64,000 bases of DNA from NCBI GenBank assembly GCA_949128115.1, contig OX421967.1, positions 20,600,635-20,664,634 on the forward strand, given 5' to 3'. The notes under the pieces are model-generated. The model ran no database searches, was not told the origin of the DNA, and saw only the letters and a program-made list of their open reading frames with translations. Numbering within the stretch: position 1 is the first letter of the stretch; each line of letters begins with the position of its first letter. Origin of the DNA: Anaspis maculata (lineage: Eukaryota > Arthropoda > Insecta > Coleoptera > Scraptiidae). A program made the position numbers and the translations under genes. Positions 10,786 to 21,783 of the stretch are shown one piece after another.

Positions 10786-11589
10786 ATAACAAAATAACAA
10801 AGCTTTGGAGTTTTTTTAATATTTGACAGATGACATGCGGAGAAATACTTCGAACTGTTTCGAGTAAAGTTTTCCAAGGGCTTTCAAATGAGATATTGCA
10901 AGTCAAGTTTTGTTACATAATGCTCTCTGTCATTTTTTATGGTGACATTTCCGTTTGACAGATGACAACCAAAACGTAGTAGGCTCATTTGACAGCAAAA
11001 CCATGTCCGCATACCAAATTTCAAGTCGAAAGGACTAACGTTGCGGATGTTATCGTGGAAGATTACGGACACAGAGGCACACGGCTCCGTAAACTCCTCT
11101 AAAAGACTTTGCCATTCAATTGTTCAATATCTATCCGATGGATTGGAACCAAATTTGGTAGGAAGCAACAAAACAAAAGAATCAAGTTAAGCCCGCAGTT
11201 TCAGCCTCCTACCGCAATTACCAGTTGGACGTTACGAGTTTTCAAATTTTCTCCTGGCCGTTACCACCGGAGACGGCCGCTCACTTGGATTTTGACCAGG
11301 ACGACCCATGTTTGGTACAGGACTCAACTCGGCCGTCCTTTCCTGATGGGGGACTGACTTTTTTCGAAAAATTCCAACTGATATCGGAAGTAGATTGCAT
11401 TGGGCGTCGCGCCGTGTAGGCTCATTTTCAAATCTGACACGGTTCTGGCTTTTCGATGGTGATTTTTTTTCACATAATAAATGTAATTTCCAAGTTTTCT
11501 TTTTTTTTTCACTCTTAGGAAAGAAATGCAAAATTCTGATGAAACCTGGAATAAATTAAGGAAAATCTGAAAATTTGAGGATCGCTTCA
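10786..11589. other. Intergenic, scattered repeat fragments
   Basis: No gene. 11130-11370 is similar to 27840-28060 (GGATTGGAACCAAATTTGG, AGCAACAAAACAAAAGAAT, GGCCGTTACCACC), a dispersed repeat. 11232-11531 gives overlapping ORFs on both strands without a motif. Confidence 0.4.
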
Positions 11590-11934
11590 GAATTTGATGG
11601 AGAACAACATACTAAAAGTCCCCATCTGTCCAAGGCTTAGCATTTTTTCTGTGGGAGGTCGAAGGTACAAGAAGTTACCATTTCCAAAGTTGGTATTTTT
11701 TAGGGATTTTTCCATTGGACTTCATATTTCCAAGATCGAGGAACCCAATGCAATGGTTACCAGAAAGTATAATGCACCAGTGGCGTACCAGATGGCTGCG
11801 AAGTGGCCGAGGTGCGATTTTTCATAAAGTCGTATGGTAAACCGTGACTAACAGCTTTTTTTGACATGTTTGGTATCATTTCTTTTCAAGTCGCACATTT
11901 TGACTTCACAAGTAGGTGTGAAATTCTGGTAGAG

Positions 11935-12990
11935 ACGTGTTCAAACCAGTTATATCAGAAAGAAACATGATTTTTTTTATCCTCAAATTTGATGCTTTGT
12001 AGCTCTAGTTCCATCAGTGTCCAATGTATTTCTAACTATTATTTTGATTTTAAGAGTTGGTTTGGGCTATTTTATACACAAATATCATTCGCTGATTTTT
12101 TTTCTTGTTTTTGAAAAGTCACGGGGTGATTTTGTTTCTTGAGATGTATCATGCCAAAGTTTGATTTGACGAAACGTGCTATTTCACAAGAAAAATTAGG
12201 CCACGATCAGAATGTAGCTTTGAATTGATACTTTATTCATTTTATGGCATGAACATAGTTTTCTCTATCAAACAAAATGAAGGAAACAAAAATCGGAGCC
12301 GTATTTTAGTCATGACATCATTTTTCTTCCGAAAGTGCGGAATAAATTTCGCAAAGAAACGCGAAGTTTCGATTATAAATTTTCGTTTGTAGCTCCATTT
12401 CCATCGTGGTTCTAAACACCCATTATAACAATTTTGACATAGATTGTTCAATTGAACTATTTAATGGATGAATTCCATAACTAGAAGTTTCTGTCGCTGT
12501 TACAGTCACACGGTAATTTTGTTCCAAAACGTGCATCATGTAGAAATTTAATTTCGAAAGCTCGCATTGTCGGAGGAAAAATTATGTCATGACTTAAATA
12601 CGGCCCCGATTTCAGTTTTTTCTGTTTTGTTTGATAGAGAAAACTATTTTCATGCTTTGAAATGAATTAAAAGCCAAATAAAAGTTACATTCTGGCCGTA
12701 GCCTAATTTTTCCTGTGAAATAGCACGTTTCATCAAGTCAAGCTTTGACATGGTACATCTCAAGAAACAAAATAACTCCGTGACTTTGTAAAAACGGGAA
12801 AAGAAATCAGAAAATGATACTCAAGTGTGAAATAGTCCAAACTAACTGTCCAAATCAAAATCATGGTTGTGAATACATTGGACACTGATAGAACTGGAGC
12901 TACAAAACATCAAATTTAAGGGGAATAAAATCATGTTTTTTTCTGATGAAACCGGTTTAAACACGTCTCTATCAAAATGTTATACTCATT
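11935..12990. mobile_element. Foldback (palindrome A) inserted in an arm of palindrome B
   Basis: Arms converge at about 12480: TAGAGACGTGTTCAAACC (11931) mirrors GGTTTAAACACGTCTCTA (12955); AGCTCTAGTTCCATCAGTGT mirrors ACACTGATAGAACTGGAGCT; TTTTCTCTATCAAACAAAAT mirrors TTTTGTTTGATAGAGAAAAC. No transposase. It makes the left arm of palindrome B about 1.1 kb longer than the right. Confidence 0.75.
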
Positions 12991-13792
12991 TTTTGAATCA
13001 GAGAGTGCGGTTTAGTTAGAAATGATAGTCAGGGGGCATAGGGTCAAAAAAAGGTTGGCCGTGTGCAGCTTCGTGAAGATATATAGGGATATGTCCTAAT
13101 CGATTCCTGGGCGATCAAGGACCATGAAAAATTATGGTGGAATATTGACATCTGCTGCAGGCAAATATGGTGGAGGCGCCAAAATGGGCTTCATCTGATG
13201 ATAAGAAACTGGCTGTAGCTCGTTTGTTTTCTAACGGATTTCAACATCTGAAGCATCATTTTGTAGACAAGAAAATTCTCTTCTTATTTTATGCCTAAGT
13301 TTACGAACGTCATTCCGGGAAACTGTCAAAATTGTCTTCATAAGATATGCTAAACTCCGGCCTTTTTTCAAGGTTATCTGATATTTTTGAAACTTGGCAG
13401 TATTATAGATCTTGAGGTGCCCTTTCCGAATTTTCACTTTTTCACTTCGTATATTTGCCGTTTTGGCCGCCATATTGGAAAGATGGCGCCCAAAAAACAG
13501 TTTTTTGTCAATATCTTCATTTCAGTCAATGTGAGGTGGAAGCGTTTGTATGCGAATGAAAGCTTATTCAATTATCTACAATTTGACACCTTACTCGTGT
13601 ACGTGCTATTTCCGGTTCTTGGGTTATGGCTTCTAGAACTCCCTGAAGCATCAACTTTTGTCATCCAATTAGCATGGCAAGTTGATCTTAGCTCCACGTG
13701 GCAGTCAAATTAACCATAAATAATGATAAATTGTCAACCACAGACCATTAATATCCAGAAAATCAATGATGGTAACGGTTGCTATGCAACTA

Positions 13793-14147
13793 CAGGGTGA
13801 ACTCTAAGGGAAAATTAACTTTGAGAAGGTATAGCTTGAGAACTGTAAGTCGCACATGAGTGATTCAGACGTCAAATTATAGACAATTTGATAGACCTTC
13901 ACTTTTAATATGAATTTTTAAGTTTTATGACAAATTTTTGAAAAAAAATCGAAAATATGTTTTTTTGGGCGCCATTTTTTCAAAATTATCGCCAGAACAG
14001 CAAAGATACGAAGTGGAAAAGTGGATATTCTGAATGATGACCCCAAATCTCATCATAATAATGAGTTTCGAATGTATCTGATATCCTTCAAATGCTATAT
14101 TACCTTTATTTCTTTCTAAAGTCAGTTTGCTTTCACAGTTCACCCTG
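13793..14147. mobile_element. TA-flanked CAGGGTGAAC foldback at the centre of palindrome B
   Basis: Starts CAGGGTGAACTCTAAGG after TA (13791-13792) and ends CACAGTTCACCCTG before TA (14148-14149). The arms are imperfectly complementary. Both sides abut the innermost arm sequence of the host palindrome. Confidence 0.65.
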
Positions 14148-15190
14148 TAATTACACAAATAACATCACCATGATCGATTTTCTAAATTTTTATTATCTAT
14201 GGTTAATGACCAAGAGCTATTGATGGGTTATTTGCCTACTACATGACGATGGTATCAATTTAACATGCTGATTGAATGCCGAAAGTTGATGCTTCCGGAA
14301 GTTCTGAAAGCTCTAACTCAAGAACCGTAAATCGCACAATTATGACTGATATGTCAAATTGTAGAGATTGGAATGGGCTTTCCTCCGCATACACACATTT
14401 CAATCTTGAGTCAGTTGAATTCAAGATATTGACAAAAAACTGTTTTTTGGGCGCCATCTTTTCAATATGGCGGCCAAAACGGCAAAGATACGAAGTGGAA
14501 AATTAAAAATTCTAAAAGAGCACTTCAAGATCTATGATACTGCCAGGTTTCAAAAATATCGGATAACCTTCAAAAAAGGGCGGAATTTAGCATGACTTAT
14601 AAATACAGATTTGACAGTTTCACGAAATGACGTTTGTAAATTTAGGTATGAAATAAGAAGAGAATTTTTTTGTCTACAAAATGACGTCCCAGATGTTGAA
14701 ATCCGTTGGAAAACAAACGAGCTACAGCCAGTTTCTTATTACCAGATGAAGCCCATTTTGGCGCCTCCACCATATTTGCCTGCAGTGGATACGAATATTC
14801 CACCATCATTTTTCATGGTCCTTGACCCCCCAGGAATCGACTAAGACATATCCCTATATATCTTCACGAAGCTGCACACGGCACGACCTATGCCCCCATA
14901 CTATGATACCAAATATGTCAAAAAAGGTGTTAGTCAGGTTTACCATAATACTTCGTCTAAAATTGCACCCCGCCCCTTCGCAGTCGTCTGGTACGCCACT
15001 GGTGCATTACACTTTCTGGAAACTTATTTCATTGGGTTCTTCGACCTTGAAAATATGAGGTCAAATGAAAAAAGTATGGAAAAAGCAACGATTTCAAAAA
15101 TGGTAACTTCTTGTACCTTCGACCTCCAACAGAAAAAATGCCAAGCCTCGGACAGATGGGGACTTTTAGTATATTGTTCTCCATGAAAAA

Positions 15191-16080
15191 TCCCTTCCTC
15201 TGAAGGGATCCTCAAATTTTCAAATTTCCCAAACGTCAATTTTTCAAGCAAAACCTTCGAAAGTATAAACTCGGAAAAAACAGCACCACATGCACTATTC
15301 TACCGTGCATGACTTTTATCGATAGATTCAAATGTCTTTTCAAATTACCAATTGTCTTCTAATTTGGTTGATAGGATCTATACGGATCTATGGGTGGTTG
15401 TGTGTAAGAACAGCTGAAGCTTAGGCTCCAAGCTGAACTCCGCCACAAATAAAGGCCTATATTATTATTATTATTATTATTTAATTATACGGATTATAAG
15501 ATCTCGATGGAAAGGTGCCGATTTAATTGAGGGTTTTTTCTAACTGAAATATCTCGAAAACGATTGTATAAATCATGGAAAAACCAAATCCAAAACTGAC
15601 CGGGAAATCAAAAAAAATGATTATTTTCCACAAACATCCACTGGCGTCGAAGATATTTGGGTATAAAGAGACTAACCCTCTTTCACCTACGCCACTGAAC
15701 AATTTTCTGAAATTCATTTAAGTACTAGCTTAATGTAAGTGCGTTCAGTCAGCTTATTTAGCCGCAAGTTTTAATTTTAGTTGCTAGCGCAGCGACGGCG
15801 ACGCCCATTGGCTCTTATGAACCAGCCTCCTCAGAACAGCCAATGAGCGATGCAGCGCTTACGGCTAAAATTAAAACTTGCGGCTGAATCAGCTGACTGA
15901 ACGCACATTGTGTATTTGACGAAATCTGTGAGAAATTTGGGCTCAATCAGTTCGGCTTATAGCTCCGTTATTATGCACTTCAGATATATAGCTTTTAGGA
16001 CAGGTCCTCTTCTTTTTTGATTCTCTATGACCCTGAATATGTTTCTACTAAAACCTGGACCATCCTGTATAATATCTAAT
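15191..16080. other. Intergenic with one small MITE
   Basis: No gene. 15732-15910 is a palindromic MITE (AAGTGCGTTCAGTCAGCT ... AGCTGACTGAACGCAC; inner CGCAAGTTTTAATTTTAG ... CTAAAATTAAAACTTGCG). An ATT trinucleotide run lies at 15462-15480. Confidence 0.55.
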
Positions 16081-16289
16081 GGTCCTGTATTCACTTGGGA
16101 ACTGTAGACACCATTCAAATTAATCAATAGGTAATTATCAATAATCTGGATTGGGCAATAGTGATATTTTATTCGTAAAAATAAGTTACTTAAAGCAAAA
16201 CAACGTTGAATTAGATGTTTATGTGGATATGTCCATTGTCCATGGTGGCTTGAGCAGGAGCTGTCTGCCGTCTATTGGTCACAAAATGG

Positions 16290-16749
16290 TTACTTTTTGT
16301 TGAAGTCCACATCTTTTATTTTTCCTGAACAAATCATTATTTCAATTATTATTATTTGAGTATTCATAGAAATACCGTATGTTCATTAAAAACTTCAATA
16401 AAGGGAGGCTGTGACGCAGGCCATTCGATCCGAAAACGGCCAGGTTATCATCGGTCCACGGCCTCCCATTATTGAATTTTTTAATGAACATACTGTACTT
16501 TAGTTTAATTTTCTTACCGTGATTTTTGAACTTATAAGTATTGTGTTGTTCTTCACTGGCTTCTTCTTCTTCTTCTTCTTCACCCTCATCACCCTCATCG
16601 CCGACAAAACCTTGGGTGTCCAGTAAGTTTGGATTGGAAGCTCCTAGTTCTGCATTGAGGGATTTGTCATTCAGTGGTTCTGGCTCAATTTTACGGGCCA
16701 TATTCAAAGCGAACATAACCAGAAAGCAGTAAACGAACAAGTACTTCAT
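16290..16749 (-). CDS. Secreted acidic-pro/basic-tail peptide precursor, family member 3
   Basis: Exons 16749-16518 and 16324-16290; intron 16517-16325 (193 nt). Product 88 residues with the same signal peptide as gene 2, an acidic middle (GDEGDEGEEEEEEE), and a tail KFKNHGKIKDVDFNKK. The Gly before Lys-Lys is replaced by Asn, so this copy lacks the amidation donor seen in genes 2, 4 and 5. The intron is longer than in the paralogs because a 121-bp MITE has inserted in it; splice sites are intact. If the intron were retained, translation would run through MITE sequence to a stop at 16342. Confidence 0.86.
16375..16495. mobile_element. MITE inside the gene 3 intron
   Basis: Termini CCGTATGTTCATTAAAAA and TTTTTAATGAACATACTG are inverted repeats flanked by TA on both sides (16373-16374, 16496-16497). 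Genes 4 and 5 have the uninterrupted intron (TAGAAYTACTTTAG), which confirms the insertion. The end resembles the TIR of the 33934-35504 element (CAGTATGTT). TA target and CAGT start suggest a Tc1/mariner relative. Confidence 0.8.
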
Positions 16750-16767
16750 TTTAGATGCAGCAATGGA

Positions 16768-16804
16768 ACTGAATACTTGAAGCTTTCACGCGATCGCTTT
16801 TATA
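16768..16804 (-). promoter_or_regulatory. TATA box and initiator of family gene 3
   Basis: Minus-strand TATAAAA (16804-16798) and TCAGT (16772-16768), same spacing as gene 2. Confidence 0.72.
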
Positions 16805-17110
16805 AGTCTACTGTATCTGTGTGGGAATTTTTGGACGATTTGGAATAAACTCAGATCGATTATTATTGTTAAGGTTGCAATAATGTCAGAGTGTGATAAT
16901 GGAAATTAACTGGGAAAAACTTGAGATTCCAATCAATTGGGAAAAACTTGAGAATCAAGAATCCGATCGGCTGTGTCTTGGCCAGCTATAATAGTCGGGG
17001 TAGTAGGTACAATTTTTGCCTCTTATCGCAGATGAAGGTAAGTAGGTATAGTAGGTAATCTAAAAAAATTGACATTTTTTATTTTTAATTCGAGGTATGC
17101 TGGCCGGGAT
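16805..17110. repeat. Conserved upstream block of the peptide genes
   Basis: AGAATCAAGAATCCGATCGG, GGCTGTGTCTTGGCCA, CTCTTATCGCAGATGAAGG and GTAGGTAATCTAAAAAAA recur upstream of genes 4 (25245-25520) and 5 (33690-33930, then 35510-35570); part is seen upstream of gene 2 (8090-8330). It may hold shared regulatory sites, or simply mark the duplicated length. Confidence 0.7.
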
Positions 17111-18960
17111 TTGTTGATTCTTGTGTAGGTCTGTCTGTGTGTGTTGCTTTGTTTTTGTCCTTTGATCCATTTCTAAACGGTTCGACCAATTTGGACCCAA
17201 TTTAATTTGCTGAAAAGTATGGTGAGAATAAGCTTCTCGTCAGGATCTGTCATACGAACGTATGTAGTTTTCAGAGTAAAATAGGCACGACTAGTCAGGA
17301 CGCTATTGCTTATTTTATTTGAAAATTGATGGAAGCGAAGACGTTGGCTACCGATTTTATTTCATTTCCTACATCATTTATCACCTTAATAAAAAGTTGC
17401 AACATGATATCCTGAAAAATCAGCAAGTAATCGAGAAATCATTCAGTCGAAATGGTTTGCTGTACTTCGTTAAGAATTGAATGAAGCATCTTTATGCAAA
17501 GTTTCACAGCTCCATCTATTTTGATTCATGAGGTATGCATTTTTATTTGTTTCTTCTATATCACCCTGTATAGAGCGACGGCCAAGGTTGCGGCGGCGGC
17601 GTAGCTATTTTTATTGGTTCAAGAGGCTCACACCAACATTTATACCGAGTGGCATTTCTTGATACCATAAAAAGCAATCGGTCGCGGGAACAAAAATGAC
17701 GTGCTAAAGAAGGGTATATGGTATAATGTTACCTTCACTAGTACTTGTGAATACCATTTTCTTCAGATGTAATCGTATATAGATGACTTATTGAACAATT
17801 GCCACTTTATCAAAAAAATATGCTGAACTCAAGATTTATCTGAGTAATGTTGAAAGCAAACGAATCTCTACAGCGGTACCTTGGCACCCTGTCTGCGCTT
17901 GCGTGAGCGTTTTATGTCAATTCAACGTCGAAAAGGATGCGCATTGCGCAGTTGCCACGTCAGGCATACTTGCAACGTTGCTATAGCGGGTGCCAAGGTG
18001 CCGGTTATGTTCCCGCGACCTATAGCGTCCCGACTAGACGCTATTGGGAAAAATGCTCTCACTTCCAGACGCTCTATTTTGAGAACCATATGTTGAAGAG
18101 AGACTGTTGATATATCAAATTGTTCACAATTTAATGGGCTACAAAAAATCTTAGGTGCAACTTCCTGTCAGAGTGAAAGTAACACAATTTCGAAAATGGT
18201 AACTTCTTCGGTTCTTGACCTCATGCAGAAAAGAAACACCTACTAGAGGATTTTTGGGGATTCAAGATATGTTGCAGAGGATTCAATTTCCAATTCAAAA
18301 CAGCCATAAAATTGCCCATACGAATTTGTTTGACCTCAAAAACTAATTTTCCTGGGCTGGAAGCGCAGGTCGAGAGGTATATTTCTTATTCGCGCTAATT
18401 TGACATTACCTCACCCTGAAACGGTACGCAACCTAGTCAGGCATGTCAGACGGTTGCTGTACAATAATTCTATGAGACTCACTTTCACGAATCCCACATA
18501 CCAAACGGCATCGCATTATCACGATTTGGAAGGTTCAGGCGGCTAACCTACGGACTATATTGAATCATTTCCAAAGTGATGTCTGTGTGTATGTCTGTAA
18601 TCTCTCACGATAACTGTCGAGCTTGATCCGATTGAGTTGAAATTTGCAATATAGCTCTGGTTTCACCCTGGGATGCGACCGGAGAACGTACCATTCATTT
18701 TTGGCTGTCATCTGTTGATTCTGTTTTGGTTCTATTTTAGAGACGAAGCGACACGCACGCACTCTTACACAAATATTCACACCACATAAAACCGCATACG
18801 TTCTTTTTCTCGCAAACGTTCTTAAACTATAGCCTCATTTTAACTTGCTGTACTCTTGTGTTCGTTTCAGATTTTACCTATAATTTTTTTAGCGCATTTT
18901 CGTAAGAAAATTACGCTTATATGTCCGGTTTGTCTGTCTGTCCGTCCGTCTGTCTGTCCG
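17111..18960. other. Intergenic, scattered repeats
   Basis: No gene recognised. GGTCGCGGGAACA (17680) and TGTTCCCGCGACC (18008) are an inverted pair around a worn segment. 18560-18760 (TCTCACGATAACTGTCGAGC, CACCCTGGGATGCGACCGGA) is repeated at 26330-26480. A TGTC/CCGTCCGT microsatellite lies at 18925-18962, directly before the arrays. Confidence 0.45.
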
Positions 18961-18965
18961 TGTAG

Positions 18966-19375
18966 AAATTAAGAAGTTGTACTCCTCCTCGGGGAATGAA
19001 GTTAGAGCCTTGGAACTTTTTTTGATGGATAGCTGATGTCCCCAAGGATGGCCAATGGGCATTATTTTTCTCATCTATACATAGTTACCATTATTATTAT
19101 CAAAACACAGATACTTACTGTGCACTTCTAAGAAGTTGAACTCCTCGGGGAATCAAGCTAGAGCCTTGGAACTTTTTCCGATGGATAGCTGATGTCCCCA
19201 AGGGTGGCCATTGGGCAATATTTGTTTTTATACATTCATAGTTATCATTATTATTATCACAAAACAAAGATTTCCTGTGCACTTCTCAGAAGTTGAACTC
19301 CTCCTTGGAGAATGAATCTAGAGCCCTGAAATTTTCTCCAATGGATAGCTCAGGTCCTCGTGGGTGGCCAGTGGG
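18966..19375. repeat. Tandem array, ~158-bp unit, about 2.5 copies
   Basis: Units begin AGAAGTTGWACTCCTC (about 18971, 19131, 19289) and include GAGCCTTGGAACTTTTT, GATGGATAGCTGATGTCCCC and CATAGTTAYCATTATTATTA. It leads directly into the 118-bp array, as at 7720-7890. Confidence 0.8.
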
Positions 19376-19379
19376 CAGA

Positions 19380-20080
19380 TTGGATTTCATGGTTGCGCCG
19401 CCATCTTGGCCGCCATATTGAAATTCCTTACTAGTGGAACGATTTCCATGAAACTTGAAAGTTACCCTTGTCTTGTATGATCATTCTTATTTGAAGCTAA
19501 ATTTCATGATTTCGGCCATCTTGGCCGCTATATTGAAATTTCTTGTTAGTGGAACGATTTGCATGGAACTTGAAACTTACCCTTGTCAAGTATGATCATT
19601 CTTATTTTCAAGCTAAATTTCATGATCCTGCCGCCATCTTGGCTGCCATATTGAAATCTGTTAATAGTGGATCGATTGTTATGAAACTTGGAACACCTGC
19701 TCTTGTCTCGTATGAACAATCTTATTTTCATGGTGAATTTTATGATTCCGCCGCCATATTGAAATCTGTTATCAGTCGAGGGATTGTCATGAAACTTGGA
19801 ACTCACTCTTGTCTTGTATGAGCGTTCTTATTTTCAAGGTAACTTTAATCATTCCGCTGCTATCTTGGTCGCCATATTGAAATCTGTTATTAATGGAGGG
19901 ATTGTCATGGAACTTGGAACTTTACTCTTGTCTCGTATGGACATTCTTATTTTCAAGCTGAATTTCATGATTTAGCCTCCATCTTGGCCGCCATATTGGA
20001 ATTTTCCATTAGTGGAACGATTGTCATGAAACGAGAAACTTACTCTTGTCTCGTATGAACATTTAATTTTCAAGCTGGAC
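19380..20080. repeat. Tandem array, ~118-bp unit with CCGCCATNTTG motifs, six copies
   Basis: Unit starts near 19396, 19515, 19630, 19748, 19858 and 19977. Each has GCCGCCATCTTGGCCGCCAT or a close variant, then TTGAAAYYYNTTANTAGTGG, ATGAAACTTG and CTCTTGTCTCGTATGA. ORFs on both strands are repeat artefacts. CCGCCATNTT is the known YY1/Pho core, so each unit could be a binding site (inference). Confidence 0.85.
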
Positions 20081-20514
20081 TTCATTCCTATCAATGACAG
20101 TCCTGGAACTAAAAAAATGCGCTATTGAGACCCACGCAGGTGAGGGCAGATTCACTTGTTTAACATGTACTTATGTCCATCTTTTGCATAGGCTTCTCAT
20201 AGTCCAAAATTATACCCATATCTAACATACTATACGGTGATTATGCACTTACACTTACACACAAAGTTCCTTGCAAGGAACTTTAAATAAGGTTTACTGC
20301 TTTGTTCCCTTCAACTTTTTGTAAGCACCGCTTTGTATTAGTTATTATATAATTGCTAAGGAAGGAATAAACTTTTTTTTATTTTGTAATCTGTCAGATG
20401 GAACTGTCACTGCCAAAAAATGACTGAAACTATTATCTCCCGGAACTTGACGAACAGAAAGCAACGCAATGAAGGAATAAAGTTTAATCTGCCGTCGGAA
20501 TTTTCCACCATTTC

Positions 20515-20965
20515 TCCACCAATATCTCCGAAACCGTTCGAGAGAAATCAATCAAACTTGACACATCCACTAACCTTCTTATGCCCAACAAAATGAGGAA
20601 AGATTATTTCAAAAATAATTCACCAGGGGTGGGTCAGGTTGAGGTGTGGGGGTAAAAATAACCTAAACTCTTTTGAATGTGAATTGTTTCCAAATTTAAC
20701 AAGAAATTATGGAATATTGGAGTTTTCTTCAAAAAAAGGTTCCTTTGTTCAATCTCGATAGACGCATCGTTCACGAGATATTTGAGTTTGAATGTATGAA
20801 AACGTGGTCAGAAATGCTGATTTTTCAATTACGATATTCAAGGCGAAAGAAAAACTATTCCAAAGCAACTCCATTTTTGTTAGGCATTCAAATTTTATTA
20901 GGTATAAGAAGGTTATTAAATGTGTCAAGTTTGACTGATTTCCCTTGAACGGTTTCGGAAATATT
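20515..20965. mobile_element. Worn foldback
   Basis: CACCAATATCTCCGAAACCG with CAAACTTGACACATCCACTA at the left are mirrored by TTAAATGTGTCAAGTTTG and CGGTTTCGGAAATATT at the right; centre near 20740. No coding motif. Confidence 0.5.
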
Positions 20966-21668
20966 AAATAAACACCATCTTCTGGGTCCCACTTTAGGGG
21001 TCTGTAGCTCCCTTACGAAGCGTTTCCAGACCCATATTTATGGGAACTTTTTTCTTGTTTTGATGAGAGGAAGCTGCCCTAGAACGTTGTCGGTGTATTT
21101 TCGGGACACTTGTACCGGGTGGGCCATAAAAAACCGTACTGTTTTATTTTTCTCGCCGATTTTTTGTTTCTTGACCGATTTTGACAAGCTTGTTATCATT
21201 GTGTAGCTAATTGAAGAGGCTACCAGAACCATATACAAATGATCCCTAAGTGTCAAAATTCAAAATGACGGAAACAACTGAAAATAGGCCTTCTTTTGCA
21301 GTCGTTTTTTAAATTAAAATTTGACAGAATAACCCAACTATAAAGACGTTTTCTGAAAGAATGGACTATTTTCTACATTTTGAGACCACAACTAGTTCAA
21401 TTGGTTCATTCGTTGGGGAGATGTGGCAAATTGAAAACAAGCTCATTTGCTATTGTTTCAATCCAAAGTGAATGATAAAAAATATTGTTTTGCCTGTCAA
21501 ATTTTTATTTCTGGAACGATTTTGACAGGTTTAGTATCATTATGTAACCAATTAAATAGGTTGAAAAAATTCTTCCATCCTTCTTCTAATGGTGTTGACG
21601 TTATAGGTACTTTTTATTTTGCTTTGAGTTACACCATAAATAATTATTAATACTTCTTTGGCCAACCG

Positions 21669-21691
21669 GTTTCGCTGTTAAGCATCGTCAG
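21669..21691 (-). ncRNA. Hammerhead-ribozyme-like core, left arm
   Basis: Minus strand reads CTGACGA-TGCTTAACAGC-GAAAC, matching the CUGANGA and GAAA conserved boxes. Stem II would be only two or three pairs (GC/GC), so catalytic competence is uncertain. Confidence 0.4.
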
Positions 21692-21760
21692 GGTTGAGAA
21701 GTGACATTTTGTTATTATACATATACATAATTATAAATAACAAAATGTCACTTCTCAACC

Positions 21761-21783
21761 CTGACGATGCTTAACAGCGAAAC
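21761..21783 (+). ncRNA. Hammerhead-ribozyme-like core, right arm
   Basis: Plus-strand copy of the same CTGACGA...GAAAC arrangement, followed by CCGGTTGGCC, which could form part of stem III. Stem II is weak. Confidence 0.4.

Larger units (their letters stand above)
11590..15190. mobile_element. Giant nested foldback (palindrome B, ~3.6 kb)
   Basis: Outer arms 11590-11880 and 14900-15190 are inverse copies (TTACCATTTCCAAAG / TTCAAAAATGGTAACTTCTT; GGAACCCAATG / CATTGGGTTCTTCG; CCAGTGGCGTACCAGA / CTGGTACGCCACTGG). The next arms 13060-13790 and 14150-14885 also match (TTCACGAAGCTGCACACG; GGAGGCGCCAAAATGGGCTT; TTGGGCGCCAT with CCATATTGG). A second palindrome (11935-12990) interrupts the left arm, and a CAGGGTG element sits at the centre (13793-14147). 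ORFs at 13231-13473, 13387-13713, 14260-14506 and 14611-14844 are arm shadows. Confidence 0.8.

Noticed and set aside
13231..14844. Several 60-110 codon ORFs in foldback arms
   Set aside because: They are mirrored on the opposite arm with frame-breaking differences, so they are by-products of repeat sequence.
16342..16749. 135-residue ORF reading through the gene 3 intron
   Set aside because: It continues into a MITE insertion; the paralogs show that the intron is removed at the conserved Gly codon.
19543..19821. ORFs on both strands with internal repeats (MKLGT..., KFHDNPST...)
   Set aside because: They follow the 118-bp tandem repeat and have no independent coding evidence.
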